DNA of 52,778 nucleotides from Desulfobacteraceae bacterium (GCA_011372855.1 DSAE01000231.1:1-52778), one strand, 5' to 3'; positions 32,763 to 42,426 are shown, counted from the first letter of the stretch. Notes: generated by a model not told the origin, from the sequence alone. Numbers and translations: made by a program.

Positions 32763-34220
32763 CTAAAACCTGAAATAGAGAAAGGGATTATAGGAGCCCC
32801 TCATGATATTGGCGATGGCATACAGGAAGATAAAGAGTAAAAAGCAGATGCCCGCCACCGAGCCAAGGCCGCCGGCCAGCTTGCCGGAAAGTGAAGATCC
32901 GGCCGGCAGAAAGTCCCCTGCCCGCTTTTCAATGTGCTTATACACCGGGGCGGAAAAAATAATCCCAATGGCAAGCACCAGATAAAATTCGTTGTTCAGG
33001 TGCAGAAAAATCTGCGAATTATACAGGGGGGGAGTGGAGAAGTCGACCATGGCCCGCAGGTATCCCAGAGCATGGGCAAATGTTTCCGCCCGAAAAATCA
33101 CCCAGCCGACCATGACAACCAGCATCGTATAGAGATGCTGCAATGCCCTGGGAAGGCGTTCGAGAACAAAATGCACCGGAGCTGTTCTTTCCAGCACAAG
33201 AAAGAACCCGTGGTACAGACCCCATACTATGAAAGTCCAACTGGCGCCATGCCACAGGCCACAGAGAAAAAAGACGATCACCAGGTTCAGGTATGTCCTG
33301 GACGGTCCCTTCCGGTTGCCTCCTAAAGAAATATACAGATAATCCCTGAACCACGAGGACAGGGAAATGTGCCATCGCCGCCAGAACTCCCGTATCGAAC
33401 GGGAGATATAGGGATAATTGAAGTTTTCCAGGAAGCGGAAACCGAACATCCTGCCAAGTCCGATGGCCATATCGGAATACCCTGAAAAATCGTAATATAT
33501 CTGCAGAGTATAGGAAACAGCCCCCACCCAGGCCAGGCCGACGGGAACCCTGTCCGGCGGCAGGGAAAAAATATAATCCGCCGTTTCCCCGAGAACATTG
33601 GCCACAAGAACCTTTTTTCCCAATCCGATGATGAATCTCCGCACCCCGTAACTGAAATCGTCGATCCCGGTCGTGCGCCGTGTGATCTGGGAAGAGATGT
33701 CGTGATAACGGACAATCGGGCCGGCAATGAGCTGGGGAAACAAGGAAATATACAAGGCAATGTTGACGGGATTTTTCTGCACCCGGGCATCGCCCCGATA
33801 TACGTCAATGACATAGGACATTGCCTGGAAGGTGAAAAAGGAAATCCCGATGGGGAGGTGCACCTCCTGGAAGATCACCGGTTCGAACTGCAACCACGTC
33901 AGAATACCATTCAGATTGTCAACGATAAAGTTGGCATATTTAAAAAAGCCAAGCAGGCCAAGATTGGCGGCCAATGCACCAATAAGAGCGCTCTTGCCGC
34001 TTTTTCCATTTTTCCGCGCCCTGTCGATCAGCAGGCCGAAGATATAATTGGCCGTGATGGAGAAAAGCATTATCAGAACGAAAATATTTTCGCCCCAGGT
34101 GTAGAAAATAAGGCTGGCAACAAGAAGGACGAGATTCCTGACGCTCCTGCCGGCAAGAAGATAGGCCAACAGGGTTAACGGCAGGACCTGAAACAGAAAA
34201 ATTGTTGAGCTAAAAACCAT
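32763..34220 (-). CDS. MBOAT-family membrane O-acyltransferase (AlgI-like)
   Basis: 485 residues with about 11 membrane helices, the standard length of AlgI/DltB-type acyltransferases. The family signatures are intact: QYYDFSGYSDMAIGLG-like (here IYYDFSGYSDMAIGLGRMFGF), FWRRWHISLSSWFRDYLYISLGGNRKG, and the catalytic His in GLWHGASWTFIVWGLYHG. It carries acetyl groups across the inner membrane for the AlgX-like protein encoded directly downstream. This pair is good evidence that the polymer made by the locus is O-acetylated in the periplasm. It begins with ATG and is preceded by about 160 bases of untranslated sequence. Confidence 0.93.
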   Translation of the reverse strand: MVFSSTIFLFQVLPLTLLAYLLAGRSVRNLVLLVASLIFYTWGENIFVLIMLFSITANYIFGLLIDRARKNGKSGKSALIGALAANLGLLGFFKYANFIVDNLNGILTWLQFEPVIFQEVHLPIGISFFTFQAMSYVIDVYRGDARVQKNPVNIALYISLFPQLIAGPIVRYHDISSQITRRTTGIDDFSYGVRRFIIGLGKKVLVANVLGETADYIFSLPPDRVPVGLAWVGAVSYTLQIYYDFSGYSDMAIGLGRMFGFRFLENFNYPYISRSIREFWRRWHISLSSWFRDYLYISLGGNRKGPSRTYLNLVIVFFLCGLWHGASWTFIVWGLYHGFFLVLERTAPVHFVLERLPRALQHLYTMLVVMVGWVIFRAETFAHALGYLRAMVDFSTPPLYNSQIFLHLNNEFYLVLAIGIIFSAPVYKHIEKRAGDFLPAGSSLSGKLAGGLGSVAGICFLLFIFLYAIANIMRGSYNPFLYFRF

Positions 34221-34383
34221 ATGCGACGGGGAAACTGTCCTGTACGGATTTGTTGGCCGATACCGGGCAACACGAATGGTTTCCGGAGGCGATTATGTTG
34301 CCCCTTCCCGGACCGGTGCACGAAGCACCGCGCCGTGAGGATGCCGGGTCACTGTTCGCCCCCCGGGGCCTGTTCATCGGAAT

Positions 34384-35367
34384 CTAAAGGTATCCTTCCG
34401 CCTTGTACCAGGCGGCCGTCCTCTTCAACCCTTCGTCAAGAGTGATAGTCGGCGCGTAGCCCAGGTCCCTCTTGGCCTTGCTGATGTCAAATGCCCGGTT
34501 CTGCCTGTACCAGTCCACCCGACGGGGAAATATGGGAGGCTTGATGTGAAACGGCTTGCAGACTTTTTCACAGACATGTCCGGCGATGATGAGCGGCCAG
34601 AGAGGATAATGCGGTATCTTGACCTGAACGCCCAGCGCTTCTGCTGTTTTCCTGACCAGGTCTTCAATCCCGACATACTCCTCGTCGGCGATCAGATACG
34701 CTTCTCCGTCCCCTTTCCCATCTTCCTGGGCCAGGAGGAAAGCGTCAACCAGATGGTCAATATAGAGGGGATGATACAACGTTTTTCCGCTGCCGAACAT
34801 GGGGAACGTCCCCCCGGCAACTCTCTTGAAAATCATATAAAACCGCTCGGGGTCCCCCGGCCCGTAAATAGCCGCGGGCCTCAGGATAACCGATGTCAAC
34901 CCTTTTCGGTGGTAGTCCAGGACGATGGGCTCGGCATCATATTTTGTCTGCTGATAGTAATCCGCCGCGTTGATCGGCGCATTTTCGTCACCGGGCGGGT
35001 TATCCACATTGCCGTGAACACCGCAGGTCGAGCAATAAATGAAACGTTTCACCCCGGCTGCCCTGGCCGCTTCCAGGACGTTGCGCGTCCCCTCGACATT
35101 CACCTCCCGGTAATAACTGTTGGGAACATCCAGTTCCCGGAATGCCGCGGCCAGGTGATGAACAACTTCCACACCCCGCACACACCTGCGGACAACGTCC
35201 TTGTCCGTGACGGAACCGATGACGACCTCCGCGCCCCAGGTGCGCAGCTCCTCGGTTTTCAACCCTTCCCGGTAATCCAGCGCGACCACCTGGTGCCCCT
35301 GCTCAAGCAATCTTTTCACCAGGGCCTTGCCCGTAAAACCGGTACCCCCGGTAACCAGTATTTTCAT
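34384..35367 (-). CDS. NAD-dependent sugar epimerase/dehydratase (extended SDR)
   Basis: 327 residues. The Rossmann motif GGTGFTG is at residues 7-13. The catalytic triad pattern is present as Ser/Thr in IYCSTCGVHG and Y-x-x-x-K in YQQTK, and the middle segment YGPGDPERFYMIF is typical. The C-terminal part is less like GalE and more like the 3-beta-HSD/HpnA branch (VEKVCKPFHIKPP), so the reaction may be a reduction or oxidation of a nucleotide sugar and not 4-epimerisation. GAGGCGGAA precedes the start. It lies between the asparagine synthase and MBOAT genes in the leftward locus. Substrate not assigned. Confidence 0.87.
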   Translation of the reverse strand: MKILVTGGTGFTGKALVKRLLEQGHQVVALDYREGLKTEELRTWGAEVVIGSVTDKDVVRRCVRGVEVVHHLAAAFRELDVPNSYYREVNVEGTRNVLEAARAAGVKRFIYCSTCGVHGNVDNPPGDENAPINAADYYQQTKYDAEPIVLDYHRKGLTSVILRPAAIYGPGDPERFYMIFKRVAGGTFPMFGSGKTLYHPLYIDHLVDAFLLAQEDGKGDGEAYLIADEEYVGIEDLVRKTAEALGVQVKIPHYPLWPLIIAGHVCEKVCKPFHIKPPIFPRRVDWYRQNRAFDISKAKRDLGYAPTITLDEGLKRTAAWYKAEGYL

Positions 35368-35414
35368 TTCCGCCTCAAAAGTTTATTTGGTCTCATACAG
35401 GGACATCAAACGAC

Positions 35415-37280
35415 TCACCTGAAAAACCGGTTATGCCAGATGGCCGTATTGATGAGTGCCCATAATATATGGTTGTGATTATGCTTCAGGCTGCAATGCT
35501 CATCGATGAGGAGATTGACATACCCGACATCCAGACTTTCGCGAATAATCGGTGAATCATTGAGCAATTCCTGCATATATCCTTTCAGTTCATCCCGCAA
35601 TAAATGCTTGACCGGCAGGCTGTACCCCTGTTTTCCCCTGTTCACGACACTGTCGGGCAGGAGGTCGGCCAGGGCGGCGCGAAAAATATGTTTTGTCTGC
35701 ATTCCCTTTAATTTCCAGTCGCCGGGAAGCGCGGCGAGAAATTCAACCAGAACATGATCGAGCAGCGGCACCCGGATTTCGAGGGAACTTGCCATGCTCA
35801 TTCGATCCACCTTCATGAGCACACTGTCTGTCATCATGAATCGCATATCCAGGTAGATCTCCCGGTTTACCTGGTCTTCGGCGTCGCATTTCCCGGCATA
35901 ATCCCTCACCTGACGGAAAGGGTCCCTGGTGATCCGGCCTTTCATCATTTCAGAAAACAAATTCTGCTCCAGGCCCTCGTTCAGGAAATACTGCCACCGC
36001 AAATGACTGCCGGACGGGTCAAGATTGGCTCCTTCGACAAAACGCTTGAGCATGTTGACCATTCCTTTCTTCTGCGGCTGGTCAGGGAGTCCGGCGGCAA
36101 GCCGGCCGATCAGGTGCCTGCGGACGGCAGCCGGCAGCAGCCGGAACCAGTTGTCTATCCGGCTGGCTTTGAAACGGTCATAACCGGCATAACTTTCATC
36201 CGCCCCCTCTCCCGACAGGCAGACCGTCACATGCTCCCTTGCCTCCTTGCAGAGCAGATACAGGGGAACGGTCGAAAGGTCGGTCATAGGTTCATCAAGA
36301 TGCCAGAGCACCTTTTCAACATACGCCGGAGAGAGATCATCGAGCATGAGAACCTGATGCTCCGTGCCGCAATGGCGGGCGACAATCTCGGCGTAATCAA
36401 GTTCACTGAAACTCTTGTCTTTATACCCGATGGTAAACGTCCTGAGCGGTCCGTTGATATGTTTTCTCATCAAGGCGACTATGCAGCTTGAATCCAGGCC
36501 GCCCGAAAGAAAAACGCCAAGCGGCACATCGCTGACCAGGTGACTGCTGACCGCCTCATCAAGGAGCGCTTTCTGCCGTTCAACCGCCTCTGCGAAAGAA
36601 GGGGCCGCCTCCCGGGGTTTGAAGTGTAAATCCCAGTACTCCCTGACTTGGATGGAGCCATCCTCGTGGACGAGGAGATGCCCTGCCGGCAACTTGTAGA
36701 TGCCGCTGAACATGGTCTCGGGCGCCGGCACGAATTCAAAGCCGAGATAGTCGTATAATGCCTGATAGTTGACGCGCCGCTCCACTGACGGATGCTGGAG
36801 AATGGCCTTGATTTCCGAGGCAAAAATTAATTTTCCGCCGGTAAAAGAGTAGTACAGCGGCTTGATGCCCACCCGGTCCCGGACAAGAAAAAGCTTTTTT
36901 CTGTTCAGGTCATACAGGCCGTAGGCGAACATGCCGCGCAGCCGGTGAACGGAATCGATCCCGTATTCCTCGTAGGCATGGAGTATGACCTCTGAATCGG
37001 ATCGACTTGTAAATACGTGACCTTTCTGCTGCAGTTCGCGGCGCAGTTCCTGAAAATTGTAGATTTCTCCATTGAAAACCAGACAGACCGATTGATCCTC
37101 ATTGAACATCGGCTGCCGGCCGTTCTCACTCAGGTCAATGATGGAGAGGCGCCGGTGGGCAAGGGACATCCCGTCACAACAGAATATTCCCTCCTGGTCA
37201 GGACCGCGATGAACAAGCTGACCGGCCATTTTCCTGGCCAATGTCTCATCGTTCCAGTTGAATCCGCTTATACCGCACAT
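35415..37280 (-). CDS. asnB: Glutamine-hydrolysing asparagine synthase
   Basis: 621 residues, the usual length. The N-terminal glutaminase has the catalytic Cys2 (MCGISGF), which fixes the start, as well as VHRGPD and VFNGEIYNF. The synthetase half has the pyrophosphatase loop SGGLDSS and the GEGADESYAGY segment. Such enzymes are found in many O-antigen and exopolysaccharide loci, where they may amidate sugar acids and not free aspartate. In this setting either job is possible. It is flanked by a GT4 glycosyltransferase and an epimerase gene, all leftward. Confidence 0.93.
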   Translation of the reverse strand: MCGISGFNWNDETLARKMAGQLVHRGPDQEGIFCCDGMSLAHRRLSIIDLSENGRQPMFNEDQSVCLVFNGEIYNFQELRRELQQKGHVFTSRSDSEVILHAYEEYGIDSVHRLRGMFAYGLYDLNRKKLFLVRDRVGIKPLYYSFTGGKLIFASEIKAILQHPSVERRVNYQALYDYLGFEFVPAPETMFSGIYKLPAGHLLVHEDGSIQVREYWDLHFKPREAAPSFAEAVERQKALLDEAVSSHLVSDVPLGVFLSGGLDSSCIVALMRKHINGPLRTFTIGYKDKSFSELDYAEIVARHCGTEHQVLMLDDLSPAYVEKVLWHLDEPMTDLSTVPLYLLCKEAREHVTVCLSGEGADESYAGYDRFKASRIDNWFRLLPAAVRRHLIGRLAAGLPDQPQKKGMVNMLKRFVEGANLDPSGSHLRWQYFLNEGLEQNLFSEMMKGRITRDPFRQVRDYAGKCDAEDQVNREIYLDMRFMMTDSVLMKVDRMSMASSLEIRVPLLDHVLVEFLAALPGDWKLKGMQTKHIFRAALADLLPDSVVNRGKQGYSLPVKHLLRDELKGYMQELLNDSPIIRESLDVGYVNLLIDEHCSLKHNHNHILWALINTAIWHNRFFR

Positions 37281-37417
37281 TATTTCAAGCCGGCTGTTTT
37301 CAAGAAAATCAACGAGGAGGGGAAACCGACACCGGAGTTTTCATCAAAAAGATTGAAAGAGAACGAACCTACATTATTTTCAGCTGTGAGGCAAGAACTA
37401 AACCATGCGGCCGATTT

Positions 37418-38608
37418 TCATCGATCTTTTGCCGCGAGTGTAGAATATCTGTCCATAAGTTTCTGTTGGACAGCTGCCATTGAGTGGTTTGTCCGGGCGA
37501 TCTCCCGGTTCCTTCTTCCTTTCTTCACGGCATCTTCCGGGTTGTCAAGCGCTGCGACAACTGCTTCAATATACGCTTCCCGGGTGAGGGACTCGGCAAA
37601 GAATCCGGTATCGGACAAAATCTTCCTGTTGTTGCCGGTGGGGAAGCAAACAATCGGCAGACCGGCGGCCATGTAATGAAGAACCTTGCCGCTGGCTTCA
37701 CCCGCATCATCGCTTTTCGGCTCCAGGGCCAGATCCGCGACCGTCAGCCAGAAAGGCAGTTCGTCGTACCGCACCTGTCCCGGAAGCAGACAGATATTTT
37801 CCAGATTATTCTCCCTGACGAAATCCCTGGTGTCCTCCAGGGGATAGCCGACCAGCAGCCAGAAAAGATCCTGCCGCCGGCTGGACAATGTCCGCATGGC
37901 CTCCCACACATGGTGAATTCCTTTGCCTGCAAGCAAAGATCCCGTATACAGAAGTATCTTTTTATCACCCGGGATATGGAATTTCCCTTTCCAGAGATCC
38001 CGGTCACGCTCTGCAAAAAAATCATCCGGCACCACATCCTGGAGAAGCAGGACTTTATCCGGTTTGATCCGGAAATTCTCGACAAGCAGCCTGCAGCTCG
38101 CCTCGGATGAGCAGAAAAAGAAGTCCGGGAATCCGCAGATAATCCGTTCAACATGATGAAATAACCTGAGGACGGCGGGGACCGATCGAAAGGCCCCGTA
38201 GGCAGCCAGCTCGCCGGCAAGACTGCCCTGCATGTCCATTATCAGGGGGAGCCGCCGCCAGAAAAGCAGGATGCGCACAAACCAGCCGATCAGGGCGCCC
38301 TCGTGGAGATGGGCATGCAATATATCCGGCCGTTCCCGCCAGGCCGTCCTGAGTACCAGCAGGAACAGGAAGATATCGGCAATGAATCTGAATGGAGAAT
38401 ATCCGGCCTCCAGTTGATTGTAGCCGGGTATGCGGGGTATCCTCCGTATATCGATATCGTCGAATCCCTTACCGTGATGATAGGTGCAGAGGATAATCCT
38501 GACGGACTGGTCCCGTAACGAATAAATTTCGTTGCGAATGCGGATGTGACACCCCCGATCGGCAAAAAATGGGGTCGGAGCGATATGAATTACCTTCAAC
38601 GTACGCAC
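37418..38608 (-). CDS. Family 4 glycosyltransferase (GT-B)
   Basis: 396 residues starting at a GTG preceded by GCAGGA. The N-terminal domain (KVIHIAPTPFFADRGCHIRI) and the C-terminal donor-binding domain are as in GT4. The latter carries KILLYTGSLLAGKGIHHVWEAM and the E-x7-E motif in EPKSDDAGE, followed by GKVLHYMAAGLPIVCF. The enzyme is retaining and uses a nucleotide sugar in the cytoplasm. The 50 bases between it and the GlpD-like gene are short enough for co-transcription. Donor and acceptor are unknown. Confidence 0.92.
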   Translation of the reverse strand: MRTLKVIHIAPTPFFADRGCHIRIRNEIYSLRDQSVRIILCTYHHGKGFDDIDIRRIPRIPGYNQLEAGYSPFRFIADIFLFLLVLRTAWRERPDILHAHLHEGALIGWFVRILLFWRRLPLIMDMQGSLAGELAAYGAFRSVPAVLRLFHHVERIICGFPDFFFCSSEASCRLLVENFRIKPDKVLLLQDVVPDDFFAERDRDLWKGKFHIPGDKKILLYTGSLLAGKGIHHVWEAMRTLSSRRQDLFWLLVGYPLEDTRDFVRENNLENICLLPGQVRYDELPFWLTVADLALEPKSDDAGEASGKVLHYMAAGLPIVCFPTGNNRKILSDTGFFAESLTREAYIEAVVAALDNPEDAVKKGRRNREIARTNHSMAAVQQKLMDRYSTLAAKDR

Positions 38609-38658
38609 AGTTTTCCTGCGGGATTTTTTTCAGCAGATGGCGGGCGCCGGAATTCCCG

Positions 38659-40338
38659 TCAACCCGACCGATAACGATACCTTTCATTAATCGTGGCTAT
38701 CTGTCGTTCCCGTTCCTGCCCATCCCAACCCAGGAGGTCGCCCATGATCTCCGCGCACCTGGCCAGTGCTTCCTGTCCGGGATGACCCTGGGTCCCCAGA
38801 CCCGTCCTCCTGAATACGACGTCTTCGAGGGTTTGGGCCATTTCCTCCGCTACGGCCAGGTACACTTCAACTTCCAGGGTAAACGTTTCAGGGTGCAGCC
38901 TGATCAGCATGTTCTTCTGGAGACCGGTTTCGACAACATTTTCGATTTCCGTGCCATGATACCGAATCAGGTGGGTGATGACTTCCTGATCCAGGCGGGA
39001 AGAATATTTCTCCAGGCAACGGTGTTTGAATTCTTCCAGGTCCTCAATATTCCCTTCACTCAGCCTGACCTCAACCGTCCGGCAGGGGAAGGACGGGGTG
39101 GGCAATTTGCCTGCGGCCAGGTTGACGGTTTTCTCGGCCACCAGGCGGGCGGTAGTATACTTTGCCCCCAGGGCGGTGACAATACCGTCGATATTATCAG
39201 CTCTGCTGTGATCGATGATCTGGTAGTCCCCGGTCCCCTGGTAGGTATCCTTTTTTACTTTCCTTGAAATCAGGGGGTAGAGACCCGTAAATGCGTAAGA
39301 CACATCGCTCCTGGTCAGATTGAGACCTGGCACGGACCTGTTGATTTCCTCCAGAAATTCTTCGATATCCTTTTCGCTGACCTGTATGTCATCCGGATTG
39401 CCGCTGAACGGCACATTGGTGGTTCCGATCAGGGACCGGGTGCGCCACGGAATGATAAAAAAATGACGTCCGCCCCTGGTGATCAGGCCCTCTGTCTTCT
39501 GTCTGGTCGTCAAGGCAAGGGCGTACCTGTCTTCCAACTGCCTGGTGACCAGGTGGACCCCCCGTGAAAATCCCGTTATTTCCTTTTTCAGTTGCAAGGC
39601 GGGGACGCTTCTGTTTACCGACTGGACATAAGGACCCGCGGCATTGATGACCAGAGCGGCCCTGACCGGAAAACTCGTCCCCGTCAGGACATCTTTTACC
39701 AGGGCGCCGGCGACCCGGGATCCCTCCCTCAACAATTCGACAACCTCGGCATAATTGGCGGCCGCGGCGCCGTTATGGACGGCGGTCTTGACGAATGCCA
39801 GGACCATTCGCTCGGAACTGTACATATGGGATTCCCACAACTCCTGCGCGCCGGTGATCCCCCCGATTCCTTTTAAGAAGGGAACACGCTGAAACAGTTC
39901 GCCGGGCCGATAAAATCGCGCAGCGGGCGGTCTTTTCCCTGAGTCACGGATGAGTTCGGTCAATCCGGCGCAAATCCCCCGATAGATATACATTGCGACC
40001 TTCAGGGCAAGGGCTCCCTGCACCAGTGCTTCTTTCCTGGTCGGGATAAGGAACGGCACCCATTGGGTCAAATGCGGCGCCACATGCTGCAGGATTGCCT
40101 GTTCCCTCGCAGATTCCCGTATTTTCCAAAACTGGGCCTTGGGAAGGTAGCGAATCCCGCCATGCAGCAGTTTGGATGAGGCGGAGGAAGTAAATCCGCC
40201 AAAATCCCTTTTCTCGACAAGGGCGACCGCAAGTCCGCGCAATGCTGCGTCATGGGCGATGCAGGCGCCGGTAATGCCTCCGCCTATAACAAGAACATCG
40301 AAGGTTTTGCCGCCAAGACTCTGAATATCTCTTTTCAT
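38659..40338 (-). CDS. glpD: FAD-dependent glycerol-3-phosphate dehydrogenase
   Basis: 559 residues from ATG 40338; an ATG 20 codons upstream gives a Cys-rich, protein-unlike extension, and neither start has a good ribosome site. The FAD-binding GGGITG (residues 19-24), the family segment SSASSKLLHGGIRYL, the active-site region (FSRGVHLVT, FFIIPWRTRSLIGTT) and the C-terminal DAO_C domain (LIRYHGTEIENVV) are all present. It oxidises sn-glycerol-3-phosphate to dihydroxyacetone phosphate at the inner membrane and feeds quinone. It is unusual in the middle of a glycan locus. No glycerol kinase or facilitator is near, so its presence might relate to glycerol-phosphate substituents on the polymer. 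Confidence 0.9.
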   Translation of the reverse strand: MKRDIQSLGGKTFDVLVIGGGITGACIAHDAALRGLAVALVEKRDFGGFTSSASSKLLHGGIRYLPKAQFWKIRESAREQAILQHVAPHLTQWVPFLIPTRKEALVQGALALKVAMYIYRGICAGLTELIRDSGKRPPAARFYRPGELFQRVPFLKGIGGITGAQELWESHMYSSERMVLAFVKTAVHNGAAAANYAEVVELLREGSRVAGALVKDVLTGTSFPVRAALVINAAGPYVQSVNRSVPALQLKKEITGFSRGVHLVTRQLEDRYALALTTRQKTEGLITRGGRHFFIIPWRTRSLIGTTNVPFSGNPDDIQVSEKDIEEFLEEINRSVPGLNLTRSDVSYAFTGLYPLISRKVKKDTYQGTGDYQIIDHSRADNIDGIVTALGAKYTTARLVAEKTVNLAAGKLPTPSFPCRTVEVRLSEGNIEDLEEFKHRCLEKYSSRLDQEVITHLIRYHGTEIENVVETGLQKNMLIRLHPETFTLEVEVYLAVAEEMAQTLEDVVFRRTGLGTQGHPGQEALARCAEIMGDLLGWDGQERERQIATINERYRYRSG

Positions 40339-40480
40339 ATTGTCACAACATCCATTAAACGCGAAAAAACGTATCACCGCACCGGAAACCCGTATCATCC
40401 AACACCCAACCTGCCCTGCGGCCGCCGTCTCAACCGACGATCAGGTATACTTCCGGCGGACATTGGGTCGGGCGTGCCGC

Positions 40481-42118
40481 CTACCGGGTAAAGGGCCTCT
40501 CTATGAAGGCATACGTGAAGCAGGAGACAATATACGCTGCCGTGATCGTCAATATGAACATCGGAATGCCGGTAACGAAAATTCCGGTATAATGTTCAAT
40601 GCCCGACCTCAGGGTCTTCATGATAATCGGGTGCAGCACATAGACGCTGAAGCTGACAATGCCTATGGCCCGCAGCGGCATCAGGGACAGGAGTCTGTCG
40701 AGGAAGGTGTTGTCCGCTCCGAGAATACAGAATATGAATATCGCCGCGGCTATCCCGTACCACAGATAATATGTCAGGCCGGGGATGGACTTGATCCCCC
40801 ACATCGTGCCGGTCGTTCCCAGCAGAAATCCGACCAGCAGCACCAGCCCGATCCAGGAGAAGGCCTGCCGGTTGACACGTTCATGCCACACCTCATTGAA
40901 TCGGGAAGGCAGGTAAACGCCGTAATAGAGATAGGACGACATCATTCCGGAGAGGAAGATGCCGGCAAAAAGCAGCAGGTCCTGGCGATTCATGCCGTAC
41001 AGGGAGAATACTTCGCGGGTCAGGTATTTGTTCGTCAGGAAGGTCAGCACGGCGAGGCCGCCTATAATCAGCCACGGCCTGCCCCGGAACAGGAGATAAT
41101 TCATCGCCATGATAAAGGGAACGGAAAGATAAAAGACCATCTCCTGGTTGATCACCCAGAGGACACCGTCGCCCTGCAGGAACATGAAGTGGCGGAATGC
41201 TTCATCGTATCGCATGTTTATGAGAAAAACCACTGTCAGGTAAGCATAATAGAGCGGGACAATCCGCCTGATGCGCCGGGAGAAGAAGTGGGTCATGTAT
41301 TGCAGGGACAGCGCATTCTCCGGGTGCTTTACAAAGGGTTTGGCCAGCAGGAAGCCGCTCAGGGCCATGAACAGCCAAACCCCGATGGCCCCTATGCCGA
41401 TGACCTGGCCGATGGTGTGATCGGCCACGATGATCAGGGCGGCAAGGCCGCGCAACCCGTCGAGCGAAGTGATATTTTTGCCGGAGGAGGGCTTCTTGCG
41501 CGTAATGTCGTAAAACGCCGGGAAGGAGGCGAAATCGAACCGCAGGAGAAACAGAAACAGAACGGCGGAAAAAGCAAGGGCAATGCCGTAGGGCACAATC
41601 AAATTTCCCTTTATGAGGGGAGCGGTGGCGACAAGATACGGATCCTCGACCGCGGAAACAATGGTGACGTGGTCCCCTTCCAGGGCAACGGATACATCTT
41701 CCCTGCCCGGCCGGAACAGCTCATGAATGGCCTGGGCGTCGTAGTAAACGGGTTTGGCAAAATGGCTGTGCAGGGTAATCCCGTATATTCTGACCGTACC
41801 CGGCTGGTCGCCCGTGTCGAGCCGGGTCCTGTTGACGGGGCTGTCCCCCATCTGGATGGCAACGGTTGTCCTTGCTCCCTCCTCGACCATGTCCGACTTT
41901 CTTGAATACTCCTCCTGGAAGCTGATCCTGCGGAAGGAGTTGCTGTAGTAGATCTGAAAGCTGTCCGGGTGGTCGAATTCCGCCTCAATCTGAATGACCG
42001 AGGCGGCAGGCCAGACGGACAGGACCACGCCCAGCAGAACAACAAAGGCTCCGGCCGCGACACCAAGGGAAACCAGTGCCCTTCCGTACGACGCTGCAAA
42101 AATACGTATCCTCTCCAC
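40481..42118 (-). CDS. OafA-type acyltransferase 3 with N-terminal periplasmic domain
   Basis: 545 residues from a GTG start preceded by GAAGGGG. One N-terminal helix (about 14-35) and a beta-rich domain of about 130 residues come before the acyltransferase 3 domain. That domain starts at ITSLDGLRGLAALIIVADH, with the conserved Asp, Arg-Gly and His, and continues with about ten helices. FFSRRIRRIVPLYYAY, another family hallmark, is present. The enzyme should acetylate sugar hydroxyls across the inner membrane. The extra N-terminal domain is not part of normal OafA. It is similar in layout to the N-terminal domain of the GT-C-like protein at 25725-27590. The small gene upstream stops 3 bases before its start. 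Confidence 0.88.
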   Translation of the reverse strand: MERIRIFAASYGRALVSLGVAAGAFVVLLGVVLSVWPAASVIQIEAEFDHPDSFQIYYSNSFRRISFQEEYSRKSDMVEEGARTTVAIQMGDSPVNRTRLDTGDQPGTVRIYGITLHSHFAKPVYYDAQAIHELFRPGREDVSVALEGDHVTIVSAVEDPYLVATAPLIKGNLIVPYGIALAFSAVLFLFLLRFDFASFPAFYDITRKKPSSGKNITSLDGLRGLAALIIVADHTIGQVIGIGAIGVWLFMALSGFLLAKPFVKHPENALSLQYMTHFFSRRIRRIVPLYYAYLTVVFLINMRYDEAFRHFMFLQGDGVLWVINQEMVFYLSVPFIMAMNYLLFRGRPWLIIGGLAVLTFLTNKYLTREVFSLYGMNRQDLLLFAGIFLSGMMSSYLYYGVYLPSRFNEVWHERVNRQAFSWIGLVLLVGFLLGTTGTMWGIKSIPGLTYYLWYGIAAAIFIFCILGADNTFLDRLLSLMPLRAIGIVSFSVYVLHPIIMKTLRSGIEHYTGIFVTGIPMFILTITAAYIVSCFTYAFIERPFTR

Positions 42119-42121
42119 TGG

Positions 42122-42403
42122 CTACACCCCTTCCCTGTGGGTTGAATCCTCTTCAACATTCCCTTGCCGCAGTTTCTCCCGCAACCTGTAGAGGGCGTTC
42201 AATTGCCGCTCGTACCGGATCAGGACTCCAAACAGCGGCCTGCCGAGGTAATGCAGGAGCGAAAAAATCACCAGGCACCTGATGCCCGCTCCGCCCCGGT
42301 AATTGCCCAGGGGGAGGCAGCGGGCCAGCAGTTGATGCCGGAACACCCGCAGAATCGGGTTCCCGGTGATGTCGCAATTTTTATTGAGTACTGATCTGTC
42401 CAT
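42122..42403 (-). CDS. Small protein of unknown function
   Basis: 93 residues from ATG 42403; not recognised. It fills the gap between the HAD-type gene (stop at 42427) and the acyltransferase (start at 42118), with 23 and 3 bases between them, the packing expected of a real operon gene. The middle holds a hydrophobic segment (GIRCLVIFSLLHYLGRPLFGVLI) flanked by Arg-rich stretches, and the C-terminus is charged. It might be a small membrane-associated partner of the acyltransferase. The alternative is chance open frame; a longer reading from 42517 overlaps the HAD gene and is less likely. Confidence 0.5.
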   Translation of the reverse strand: MDRSVLNKNCDITGNPILRVFRHQLLARCLPLGNYRGGAGIRCLVIFSLLHYLGRPLFGVLIRYERQLNALYRLREKLRQGNVEEDSTHREGV

Positions 42404-42426
42404 GTCGTCCGTGTGATCCCTTTGTC

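Noticed and set aside
40340-41905. 521-residue rightward open frame opposite the OafA-like gene
   Set aside because: The translation is compositionally odd (His, Gln and Gly rich) and the opposite strand has a clear acyltransferase.
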